From: Atherinomorus stipes
Lineage: Eukaryota > Chordata > Actinopteri > Atheriniformes > Atherinidae
Assembly (NCBI GenBank): GCA_023101725.1
Contig: JALJCO010013663.1
Location: 5,001 to 69,000, forward strand
Direction: 5' to 3'
DNA: 64,000 nt
The notes beneath the pieces are model-generated. The model searched no databases, had not been told where the DNA came from, and saw only the letters and a list, made by a program, of their open reading frames with translations. Shown piece after piece: positions 24,543 through 37,500 of the stretch (its first letter is position 1; each line of letters starts with the position of its first letter). Both the position numbers and the translations under genes were made by a program.

Positions 24543-25687
24543 CAGTATGTTAAAGGAAGTTTGTCTCCCTCTACTGGGAGGAAATGAGACAGACGCAAGC
24601 AGCTTGGCTCAGACTTTAAATATCTTAGATGAGATACACATAAATACATTTAGCACAGTGAAACGGGAGCTTCCCCCTCAGCAGTGGGGATATCTCTGAT
24701 GAAACTGTGAGGTCCAGACACTTTCCTCTCCCTGATTACAGCTTGAGATTGTGTCCCAAGACAATGCGCAGTCCTGGTGGAGTCCAGCATGCACCGTAAA
24801 TGGGCCGGATGTACCAGGGATGCAGACTCTGCAACAACGGCTCTGGTACCCCCTCCTGCTGTAACCCTAACAGAAGCCTTCATATGAACAAGGTTGTAAG
24901 CTGTTCTCCAAACCCGCAGAAACTTGCAGACTGATGGTCAAACTCCCACGGCCCCCTTAGTAACGCTGCAGGGGTAGTTCAAAGACAAAAAAGTTACCAG
25001 AATCTCATCCCAAAACATTTAAGTGTTCCTTTAAATGATCTTTCTCACTACAGACAGGAGTACATCACATTATTTACTCTTGACAGACCAAATATGTTAC
25101 AAATGTTTTGTGCTTTGATGACACGACCCAGAGTTATGAACAAGTAAAAAAAGAGAACCACAATGTATGATACAAAATGTCTATTAGTGTTCATTGGTAT
25201 TTATCTCCATAACATGTTTTATGCAATCCAGTATTCCCAAACTAACCTGAGGCTGCGGCTGTTAAACCTACAAGACTCAGCTTGCCCACCTCCTTCAGCT
25301 TTCTCGCAGCCTCAGGGGACACTTTCACTGCAGTATTTGCATGTAATGTCAGATCAAGCCTATAATTTGGGCATGAAACAAGTATTACCGTAGCTTTATT
25401 CTTCATGCAAGCAGCGGGCTAAATGACAACAAAGCACAGCCTCAGAAGCAGCACTCCTCACTTCCATGTTATGACAGCAGCAGCTTGGATTAATGCTTAA
25501 ACCTGCCCCGTGTACCTGCTGCAGGTATGACTCTTCTTTAAGACCTTCATCTGGCGGGGGAGTTAAATATTGTGTGAAACGCGCACACTGTGTCCTCTCT
25601 GACCACGCAAACACACACACGCCCTGCCCCTGAGGATCATGGGAAGGAGGTTTTAGATCTGAGCGAGCAGTTCAGGCACAGAGGAGC
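24543..25687. other. Upstream region of the coiled-coil gene
   Basis: Contains the presumed promoter and 5' UTR of the gene starting at 25688. A CA run (25611-25620) and a CCTGCCCCTGAGG stretch lie within 90 bases of the ATG. No TATA box stands out. No other exon or mobile element recognised. Confidence 0.35.
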
Positions 25688-26809
25688 ATGAGGAGGTTTT
25701 TCCGAGCGCATAGGGACGAGGACTACAGTCAGATCCAGTACCTGACCGCCAAATGCACCCGCCTGACCCATGATAAAGGTAAGTGTTGAAGGTCAAGACT
25801 TTTTTTTTTTTACCGTGTGATCAGGTGAGGATTCCCTTTTTCCTCTAATTTACACACACATTGCCAGTTTAGTAGAAAACTGAGTCTCTCCATGAAGTTT
25901 TTTTCTTTTATTCAAAATACACATTTGGATGTAATAGAAAAATTCAACACCACATGCAATTAGATGAACATGTCTCTAAAACTGTTTAACTTGGGATAAT
26001 ATGATGGAAATGAAACATTTCCTCAGTGCTGGAGCTAAAACATATATAGTGTACTTAAGTAAAAACTGTACAAGCGGACTCACAACGCTTCTGTTGTGTT
26101 GATTTTTCCATCATTACCAGAATGTGGCGCACATTTGGATGTGTGGTTCATAAGTTTCACTGCCTGTGACAGACCTGGCATGCGATCTGATGTTTCTGGT
26201 CATGTTTGCGTTTTCCCTGCGGGGAGATAGTTTTCATCCCGCTGTTGAGTAAATGGGATTTTTTTAAAAAAAGGATGAGTTTTCTGAGGATGAGTTGTCA
26301 TATAAACAGGGCCTTAATGAAATTAGTTTTTATTTGATAAAATCTTGAAAAACTAAATAAAAAGGGATTTTTTTTCTAAAAAGTATGATATTGTAAAAAT
26401 AATCAGTTTAAAATATGTAATAAGTAGCTATTAAAGAATAATGAAATAATATTACTGTATTTTACAACTTCATGGTCTTAATATGTATATGTTATTTATC
26501 AAAATGGTATTAATTTCAAAATATTGTTTTTATTTATTTGATTTTGAGTCCTTTGGGCTTCCATACTTCCGAGTCAAGTCAGTTTTTCTTTATTGTGAAT
26601 TTGCCACAAGGTTGCCTCTAAGGTTGCAGTGGTACTAAGTAAAACACACAAGTTAACAGTAAAAAACACAGATAGAAATATAGACCAAATAAGTGACAGA
26701 AAAAGATCAACTCAAGTAATAAAAATAAACAGAAAAATTAGACAAATAAAAACACATAAAACCAGGTGAAGACGTGTCATTTTTTTCACACCTGCCTAAA
26801 ACTTTGCAC

Positions 26810-26849
<40 letters not shown>

Positions 26850-29800
26850 TCTCTTAACTAAGCTCTCAAAAATGTAAAAATAATTATTGTTTTTTTTTTA
26901 AATCAATTCACAAAATGCAGAATGAGCAAAGATAAAATAAAATCATAATCACAACAATATTTGGTGTTCTACCCTTTTCCTTTAAACCAGCATCAAGTCT
27001 TTTAGGTACAAAGCACATAGATGCACAAATGCTGAGGATCATACAGTCGATGCAGGGGTCTGCCAGGGAAACTTAATGCAGCAGATGGAAAATATAGCAC
27101 ACTTATTTCCCTTTGCAATCAGAAGATGTCCAGTCGTGCCATCAGCTTAGAACTGGTAGAAACCAGAGGGATCCAGGTCCATCATCTACTGTCCGGATAT
27201 GTCTGGCTAGAAGTGGTCTTCATGGAAAAGTAAACAAAGTTGCTATTTTTTTGTGCATAGTTGAGTCACTTAGCTGAGTTTCTACGTCGGGGGTATTGCC
27301 TTTTGGCTGCAACTTTTCAATTATCTTTTTATTAAATAATAATAATAATAAATGCTACAATATTGAAATTTCCCTTCTAGGATAAACAAAGTATATTTCT
27401 TTCACTTCATTCATTATAGTGCAAAATGTGATCCATACTCTGGTCTTGGTGATCTTGAAAAAAGTTTTTAAAAAATGTACACAGGATTTTTATGTAATCA
27501 GTCTTAAACTAGTTTCATGCTCATCACCTTAACACACTGCTACATGCTAAATTTGACGCCTTGTTCTAATATTGAAACTGAAATATGCACTGCATACTAT
27601 TCTGTAGTAGGGTTCAAAGATCACTTAAAGTGAAACTGGGTTGAACTGACCACAAAAATGTGTTTTTATTCTATCTTTATGTTTACAGTCATTAGGACTT
27701 TTACTAAACCCTATATAGCTCTTATGTATGAGCCGATCTTTTTTATTCCTGTTTTAATCTGACATCAGAGAAAGAGCATGAAAAGCATTACATCCTGTAT
27801 GAGCTGGCCACAACCTGACATCTGCTGGACAAAAATAGCATTGCAACCATAAAGCGCCTCTGAACCTCTGTAATTATATACAGTCTATGCTCTGAACCAA
27901 AAACTAGTACGTTGTAGACATTCAATTAAAAGTCCTGCTTTGTTTTTCCTCTTGTTTTTCTAAGATTTTTGACAAGGAGATTTTATTTTTTGTGATGAGA
28001 TGATAAGCTGTAATCACTCATCTCCTTTTATTGTTCTTCTGAATAAGTTATTGCCTGAAATGAGAACTGAATTAATAAATACAATACAATGCAATTAAAG
28101 AAAATGAATTTAGTCCCTCTGAGTCTGCTGTCTAATCCTTTTTCCTGAGTCTGACTTTATCTGTATCATGTTGAGATCAAAAGCAAGCCATCCATTAGAC
28201 TAATTGTTCTTGTGATGTGTGAAATGAGTTCTGCATAACTTTAACTAGATAACTGACTTCAGTGCCCTGCTGCAGATTTAAATAAGAAACTCAGATTGTC
28301 TACATGATGGATAAAAATATTACACTGTCCTCTACCCTCTATAACTTCTTTTGAGAACCATTTCCATAATCACTGATTTGTCAAACTGTAGACGAAATTT
28401 TTAAGAAAAAGCTTTGATTTGAAAGGCACAGATGTCTAGGAAGTCTGATGAAATGATGATTCATCTGGTGTTATGAATCCCACATTTTTACATGAGGGTT
28501 TCTACTTCTGCTTTTATCACTGTCACTTATCATTAGCAAGCTTGGACTTCAGGATGCACAGAAGGCATTGTAAGGCTTTTTTGTAAATCAAACTATTTTA
28601 AAAGACAATGTCTTTATAAATAAACTTATCGATGTTTAATGGAAGATTCCTTTTTTAAATGATTGAAAGTGTTAAAGTGTTATTTCCTTTTAAACAGAAG
28701 TAGGCTGTTAGAAATAGTTTCTGATAAAAAGTCATAAATTCAAGCAATAAGCTCTGAGAAGCCGTGGGTTACAGTGGTTTTACAGCGGTGAAGGGGCATG
28801 CTTTAAGGTATCACGCACATTCTGGGACAGGTGAGGCCGTGAAGGATAAACTGCCAGTAGCCTTCATAACAGGCCAAACGGAGCGCAGGTTTGTAGGGGG
28901 GATTTGGAGGCCTCTTCTTAAAGGTACAGTGTGTAAAAAAATCAAAGGTCAATTGCAGAAAAATGTGATATACAACTCAAAACTGTGTTTCTATTGATGT
29001 GCAATTACTGCATTAGAATAACGTATGTGTTTATTTTCTTAGAATGAGTCGTTTATATACGTGCTGGAGGTGCACATACATGGGAGAATTTTGGCCATTA
29101 GCGGCCACCATACTGTACATTCACAACAGTGCTTGGAATATGAAGTAATTTGAAAGAAAACATCTTTTCTTTCAAATACCCACCTTTACCACTAGATGTC
29201 AGTAATTCTTACATACTCGAAATGGGACAGTACTTAATGCGCTGCAGTGCCATATGCAGCCGACGAATCCACACTTCAAAGTGTGTAGACTTTAAAATAA
29301 GACAGCTAATAAATGATATCGGCTATGTCCATATTCAGGGGCTACGTTCTTTGAGGGACGCGTCCTACCCGATCTACGTAGGCCGCGTCCTTTGGACCAC
29401 ATAAGTGGAAGTGACAGGCTGTGGATTGGGACAGTCTCCTTGGCATACAGTATCTCTCGTTGCCTAGCAATGACTGCACTAAACCGAAGCAAGAATGGAG
29501 CTTCAAAATCTAACATATTTTCTCATTGTTATGCTGATTTTAGAGGAGGTACAACAGCTTTATTGTTGTGAAGCATATACGGGACCCAATATATAACCTC
29601 ATTTAGGATTTTTCTTATGATTTCTGACATTTATATAATGTCCCTGCAAAGCTCAACAACATAACCGCTTAAAGCTTTTAACTTTTGTATCACCTGATTT
29701 ATTTACAATACTTGCGTTAAAATGTATGCTCCTCACTTGCTCCATTTCTGCATCGTCTGCCATTGTTTCTGTAGACTGTCCTGTTCGACCTGCAATGCAT

Positions 29801-32800
29801 CTTCGGATAATCTAGGATTAGCCACGAAGGAAACATCAGACTGTCCTTAAAATCTGGGGAAAATAAGCCCACATTTGTTGGCTACATTTGAAGGAGCCTT
29901 CACATTTGGACAGTTTTGGACACATCACTGTGATGTAAGCGGCCTTCAAATCCAGCCTTTGAAGGACATAGCCCCCGAATTTGGACATAGCCATAATTTG
30001 GAAGGCTGTTTTGGAATTTTGGCTTATGTAGTCTGCACACTTCGAAGTGTGTACGGTCTGAATTTGGATACCTTATATCTAGTTTTTGTTGTAGATTTTG
30101 GACCTTTGTTTCCCTTTGAGGTTTTGTGTAGGTTTTAAAAGTTTTAATGAAAAGGAAAATTTAAAAAAGAATAATTCTGATGCATAAACTATCTACTCAA
30201 AGCCATCAGTCATATACAGTATGATTATGACTTTTATTTTACAAAATTACCATCATATTCTATTATTAAAGTCAATAGCACGAAGGGCCTCTGAATAAAG
30301 TAAAACACGAAGTCATTCACACACTTTACAACCTGAAATGTGTCGTAACTGATTCCAATAAAATTAAGTCTTGTTAAACTTCAACCTACAGACTATCTTT
30401 GACTGTCCAGCTTAACAGTAAATTGGAATTTGGTGTCTGCAGGAGTCCTGGACAGAGAATTTCTGGTGTCCAGAGAAAGGGAAAGGAAGCTGCAGAATGA
30501 TCTGGAAGCTGTGACCACTCGACTCCTCCAACAGGAGCAGCTGAACATTGAGCTCAGGATGAACCAGGACCATCTCATCAGCCGGATCCGCCAGCAGCAG
30601 GTGGCTTCAGTATGACTCCCAGGAGTCCCACACAGTATTACCATATTAGTGACAATTCACAGTCTTCACACAAAAAAGTCTACAGCTTTTCTGGCATAAA
30701 GCTCCAAATTCAGCCATTGTTTCTAAACTGCTGGGTCATTTCAGAAGGTTAGACAGCGGCCTTGTGATATCATTTACACACTCATAATCACCGTCACCGT
30801 TAGATGGAATTCAATGAGCTTTCAGGGAAATTTAATCTGTTAAGTTGCTGACAACATGAGATGAGAGCCTGCAAGTGGAATCTTCTGCTTTATCATGACA
30901 AACACAAACGAGGATGTTCTAAATATGTTTTACACACAGCACCAGTCAAAAGTCTGGACACTTTTCCACGGTGCTGTACATAGATATGGATATTCATTAG
31001 AAGTTTTTAGAGCGTTTAGAAAATGTTCAATTCCAGTGTTGCGACTGAACCACAATAATCAGCACCCACAGTAAACACACTCCTGTATGATGGCACCAGA
31101 TAACATAAAGAACAAACTGCACTCTCTCATTTATGATATTTATTTCTTGAACTTATCTGTTGGGTCTAATAGTATGGCTTTTACTAATTTACAATGAATA
31201 CACTAATAAATACTGTACATTTAATTTAAACATTTGATGAAATGTTTGGAAGCAGCTGAAATCAGACTGTTCCCTGTCAGCTGTTAACATTAGCTAGTCA
31301 TTTATCATGAGATTAGCCCCCCCTTCAAATACAACTGAGGAATAATCACTGTATATCAAGATGTCTTTTTTAAAAGTGATATTCCTGGTATTATGAAAGA
31401 ACTAGAATAAATAGCTTTGCTTTGTACATTTAGAAGTTGTTTTAATTTAGCTTTTCAAGCATATTTTTAGCTTAAAAACATGTTCACAGTTGATTCATTG
31501 GCAGATTCTCTGAGACAGTTTATTTTACATGTTGGATGGTGAAAAATGTCATGTCTTTAGTCAATTAAATCAAATCAAATCAAAAATACTTTATTGATCC
31601 CCGAGGGGAAATTCATTTTTCAGTACAACCCATCTAAGACACGCAAACAAAACATATAAACAAGATAGGATCAGGCAGACCATGGCCACGCAGGAAAGGT
31701 GGGTATGTGGTAAAAAAAGAGGTCTCCAAACTCACGTACACAGGTGAAAAACTTGGAGACAAAAAAAAGACACACCACACAGATAAGCATTAAGTCGGGC
31801 AATCACAACATGAAAGACACATGGTGGGCAGGCGGGGAGGGGATTCCCTTCAAACAGCAGAGCGAGGACGCGCTCAGGCACCGTGCCAGATCGGTCTGTC
31901 CAGAAGGGCTGGAAAAAAAAGGAGCAACTGAGGCACTGAGTCATCAGGAGTGTGTGCAGTGATCTTGTGTGTCAGTGAATGCGTGTGCATGAGTACACCA
32001 GTCTGAGTTCACACCCAGTCTCTGTCCACAGATGTTATTGCAGCCTTGGGGGTGCTGGCCAGGTGGTCCGCAGTCCCGTGGGAGATGTGCAGGGGGGGGG
32101 ACAGAGTCCATTCACACAACTTCCTCAGGGATTTTGAGAAAGCCTGTGTTCCCAAACAAACAGGCTACTAAAGGGTTTAGATTAGATAGCAGAGGATGTT
32201 TTGGGGCAGGTTGGACGTGGCGTCTACCTTGCGTCCTTCAGCAGGTCTCCATGGTAACATCAATCAGCTGAATCAGGGGTCAGTTTTTCCAGGAGCCGTG
32301 CCAACTTCTCTACAGATGTACCCACTTCGCAGACGAGGTTCGGAACCGCAGCCAGCATGCCAAGCTGGGTCTGAGTGGCATCTAGCTTGCGATGGAGCTC
32401 GTGCAACGCCAGAGTCTCAGTGTTGATAGCACGACTCATTCCCACACAAATGTCAGGCAGCGTGCCAGGTGCTGCTGACAGCTCTCCAACTTTGCGACAG
32501 ACCAGGAAAATGCCCGCACCAATCAGCAGAAACCCAGCTATCATTAATCCAAATAGATACAGATCTTCAACATCCTCGACGGACAAAACCGTCAGACACA
32601 TGATCTTCAATTTGTCCCGCTCTTCGGGTGGAAAAAATGTGATCAATAGAGCCCAGTTGACCAGATCCATCGTTGTTGTTGTTGAGATTCAGAAAGTTAT
32701 GCAGATGGAGGCTCAGAGTGTCGACCAGACAGCAGAGCAGCAGGGAAAAGTGGAAGAGGGAGGGAGCAGAAGAAGAAGAAGCGTCCGCCTCCGTCGAGAG

Positions 32801-34502
32801 CAGGAATGGGAATGGGAAAGACACACAATGGAACTTTTAGCAGTTTTCTCAGTGATGCGCCCCCTATCGCCGGCTAAACTAGCATCCATCCTGCATCATA
32901 CCTGCACTGTGATTCACTCCAGCCAGTAAAAGACAGTCTTATCTTGACTCTTGTTCTGTCCCTTCCTCTCTTTCTTTTCCTTTCTTTGTCCGTTAATGTT
33001 TCCGTGCATTTCTTTACCAAATCTGACATGATGCAAGTTCAAAACACCTGCGATGTTCATATCTGGTTCACTTCCGTTTGCTAGTAAGTGACGCGGTGCG
33101 CAACCAATAGTCAGCTGCAAAGTCACAGTCGCGTCCCAGATAGAAAACTTACATAGGCTACTGCTGTTTCTGAGCCTCAGGACGCCGCTGGGCAGCGACA
33201 GCTCAAAAATGTGCATAATGACTGTTGGCATGCCTTTAAAACGAGTCAGAAACACAGATTTTTAAGCACTAAAAGTTACGTTGTGTCTTTAAGCCTACAA
33301 AAAGTTGACAGAAAGAAGCAAGCTAGCAGTGAACATTGATGCAAACAATTTTACGTTATGAAGAAACAAACATTCTCATTTGTTATGTGTGGACATGTGA
33401 AGAGCTGCATCCTCTCAGAGATTTGGCTAAGTTTCAGGTCTGAGCTGGTTAAGATATTGTATGACCTCAAAGTGTGTTTATAACTCTTTCTTTGTTTGAC
33501 CAGGGGCATCTTTCAGGAGAACAGAACAGAATGTGCCTTTCTCCTCATGTGTGTGTAGGACCTGGTGGACTTGCTGCAGCAGCGTGTGGTCCTGCTGGCG
33601 GAGGAGAGCTTTCGGGACGCAGAGCTGCTGCAGCAAGTTAGCTCAGAGTTGCTGTGTCTCCAGAGCTCTGAGGTTAAGCTGCAGGGCCTGGTGGAGCAGC
33701 TGCATGCTGAGGCCCAGCACCGGGCTGCCGTGGCAGCTAGCCTCCAGGAAGACCTGCATGCTGAGGCCCAGCAGAGAGCTGAAGTGACAGAAGGCCTCCA
33801 GGCAGAGCTGCGCAGGTAGGCCCACAGTAAATCTAACAATATATGCTTCTTAAGGCTTCGGAGCCATGATGTTTACAAATGGTCAATATGACAAAGTAAG
33901 ACAAAAATTACAGCAGGGAATTGGCATCATTGGCAAATCCAGCACAGTCTTTTCAGTCTTTTCAAGCAAGGCTGGATTGGAGCTCTCTCCTTTATCAGAA
34001 ACTGTCAGAGATGTCAGCAAGCTCCAACATAAAATCCCCCAAACAAACAAAATACTTTCTGAAGACGTAAAATACATCACGTCGTCAGAAATTGATTTCT
34101 TACTTTCTTTCTTAGTCTGCGTTTCAGTTCTTATCAACACTAACATGTTTATCTTTGAGGGTTGAAAATAAAAATCTGATGAATAACAGGAGCTGTAATT
34201 TTTGACAGTATTTAATGATATTTTTTCCAAGCTAAAGTTTATACAAAAAGAATATAACACTGTAAATGTTTTGCATCTGTTAAAATATTTGAAGTGTGTT
34301 TTCTTTTAAAGGAGCTGTATCATGCTTTTCAAATGTTCCAAAAGTAAAATATAGGCATTTATAAGCTAGATATGTTCCCATCGTTACTATAGAAACTAAA
34401 TTGGTGTTAAATATTAGTTTTTCGATGCATCTAATTTCCAACACGGAAGTAAGATGGCTGACTGTACTGAACCGCGGAGCTCTCGACAACAAAAAAAGGG
34501 GG

Positions 34503-34555
<53 letters not shown>

Positions 34556-37500
34556 GGAAAAGGGGGGGGGGGGGAAAAGAAAAAAAAAAACAATTGCAGC
34601 ATGTTTTACGCCCATTTCATGATGTCGCCCCGGAAGAGACACTTATTCTGAAGGGTCACAGAATTGTCTGTAGCACCGGCACCGGCAGCTCTCATGTGGA
34701 TGTTAGTAGTAAACATTGATGGATAATTACTCCGATCGACGGGATAAAACAGACCAGCCTGTTATGGAGCTGTATGCGCTCGACCCAGAGTCTGATATGG
34801 AGTTTGAAGTACACGCAGTACCACAGAAGTACCACAGAGACCCCCGACAAGCAAGTAATTTAGCGAACAAATCATAGGCTAACAGTTAGCGCTGAGCTAA
34901 GCAGCACTCACATGGATCTTGTAAACATTGATGGATAATCGGACTCCGATCAACGGGATCAAACGGAGCAGCCTGTTATGGAGCTGTATGCGCTCGACCC
35001 AGAGTCTGATATGGAGTTTGAAGTATACGCAGTACCACAGAAGTACCACAGAGACCCCTGACAAGTAAGTAAATTAGCGAACAAATCATAGCCTAACAGT
35101 TAGCATTGAGCTGAGAGATGTGTTGACTCACCAGTGTTGTTGTCTGTCCATGCGCGTTTTTATAGTAGGAACTGCGTCATGTTTCAGAAGTAATCCCAGA
35201 GAAAAAAAACACTTTACTGCCCGAGATTCATGAAGTTGTCAGGAGTGAAGTTCACACACGAAGTTGAGTTTTTTTCCCCTGCTCCTGAAGTTAAAATCCA
35301 ACCACTTCTGGCAAGTCGATTCATCCAGTACAACAAATACACGCCCATGCTGAACATAACCACGCTGAATGTAACTGCATTTTTCCAACTTGCTGTCCTC
35401 TAGAGTTAAAAAAAAAGAAAAAAAAAAAGGTAGAAAATTCTCCTGAACTCTGGATCAAACGTCTGTTAGCTGATGGCTGCTTGTCTCTGAGGAAATCTTC
35501 CTGCAGGTGTTAGTTTCTTCCTCAGAGAGTGTGGATAGGATTCTCTGAGTTTCTGTTCAACAGAGGGCGTCTTGCTACGATACTGAGCATGCGCATTTGG
35601 ACTTTCGTGATTGGTGCCACGTTCATACGTAACGCGGTGGGTAGTCAGCCGTTTGCAGGGAGGTAGCGCTTGGTTTAAATATTCATGTAGATTACTCAAA
35701 TATGCATGAATGAAGAAAAATAACGATTTAAATCATTTCTTGATAAGGAAATGACACACTGACATGCTGAAAAGCTCTTAAAAGTCCATTTTTCATGATA
35801 GGGCTCCTTTAAAGGGGAAACTCAGTAACTTTTTTACCTCAATAAATGCTTTTCGGAATCCCCGTGGGGCTAAACAAAGTGTTTACGGAGCGTTTCAATG
35901 TTCCCCCCTCTCCCGCCGGGGCCTCTGGCCTGCGAGCAGCTAAATACAACTTTGCCTGCACCGACCCGAGCAGAACTTGCGACAACAGAAACCGATGTAC
36001 GGTACTCAGGTCCCCTATCTACCGAGCTGCTTCCAGCGCTGATTTGAACCAGACTACCAGCGCTAATTCGAAGAAAACATTTCTTTAGCTTCACACCACC
36101 TAAACACGGCTCCTGGCTCTCATAACCAACTCTTTGCTGGACCAGAGTGATTCACGTAGCTTGCGCTGCCTGGGTGCCGGGTGAAGCATCACTGCTTCAG
36201 GCTCAATAATCACTTGTCATGTCCGCAAAAAGTAAATAAAAGTTTGTATTCTTACCTGCTACCCGCCAACACCAGAGAAAAATATAATCCACGGCATATT
36301 TACCCGCAAATCGCGGGTAAAACGTCCCGTTTCAGAAGAGACAGGTGTTTGCTTTGAGCAGAGGGAGACGTGGTGCTGCTACCAACGCAGCAAAGTAGCA
36401 TTAACAAGCTAGTAAAAGCTTAGAAATATATCCAGGGATCAAAATAGAAGAAAGACAGGTAGAGAAGCCGTCTGTGTGCTGTGGGGGTATAAGGGGGGGT
36501 TGAACACGACAGTGAAAGGACGCCACTAGGGGGAGCCCCGAGCTGAAGTTACTGAGTTCTGCTTTAAGTCACGGGTGAATGAATGTAAGTAGACACATGC
36601 ATGGAATTTTCTGTGCAGCAGATTCATTTTTCTACTCTATTCAATGGTAAAAACAAGGGAATGGTAAGAATACACATGGATTAAAAATATATTTTTCTCC
36701 ATTTGTCAAAAACAGTAAGATACTTGAGCTTGAGGAGCTACAAGACACTAACAGCAGCCTTACAGAAGAGCTGAGGGAGCTCCGCAGAGCTCATCGGAAA
36801 GAGGTGAGAATCAAAGTTTAACACACTGAGCTGAGACTAAAACTTTTTCTGCATGATCAAAAAAAAGCACAATTTTCAGACTTGAAAAGTAGCCCCATAA
36901 AAATGTGCAACATGCCATGCCAAGGATAAAAACATACATGCTAATTCTTTGAATGTTCACTTAATCAACCCTAACTCTCTGAACTTTCTTTTCTTTTCTT
37001 ACTATACTTTCACGTTTTTCTTTTTTCTTTTTTTTGTGCTTTTGATTCATTTTGATGGCACACAGACATTTATTATTCATTCCTGGAGCCGTCATTGCCC
37101 TACACAATACCCCAAAGCTGAGAATCTGCAAATCACAGCTATGTGTTCCAGCCTGAAGCATCACATGACTATTACGTTTCACTTTACATCACATGTCAAC
37201 ATACTGGCCATGTGGATGTGCACCATCGCATGCATACTATTAAAGAAACATTATGGAAAGAAGCACAAAAAGAGAAAGAAAGGGACAGAGCAAGAATAAA
37301 ACAAGAGGATGTTAGACAGGTGCCGAACTAGCCATCGTTAGGGTGAAAGTTTAAAGTGATACAGTGTAACCTTTGACTTAAACCTTTGTCTGGAACAAAC
37401 TCCCAGAACGTCTCAGATCAGCTGAAACACTTAGTTTATTTAAATCCAGGCTGAAGACCCACCTGTTCTCAGCTGCATTTACGTAGATTTTATTCAAAAG

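Larger units (their letters stand above)
34310..35808. mobile_element. TTAA-flanked piggyBac-like element with internal duplication
   Basis: Left end AGGAGCTGTATCATGCTTTT and inverted right end AGGAGCCCTATCATGAAAAA, flanked by TTAA at 34306-34309 and 35809-35812. The interior has a long A/G homopolymer block (34502-34590) and a 212-bp tandem duplication (34692-35118). No complete transposase was recognised. It lies in the intron between exons 33559-33815 and 36716-36803. Confidence 0.8.

Noticed and set aside
32375..32929. A 184-codon plus-strand frame
   Set aside because: It is antisense to the 136-aa membrane-protein frame and runs across the boundary between two elements; composition looks like a shadow.
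34401..34651. Lysine- or phenylalanine-only frames on both strands
   Set aside because: They read through the homopolymer block and have no meaning as proteins.
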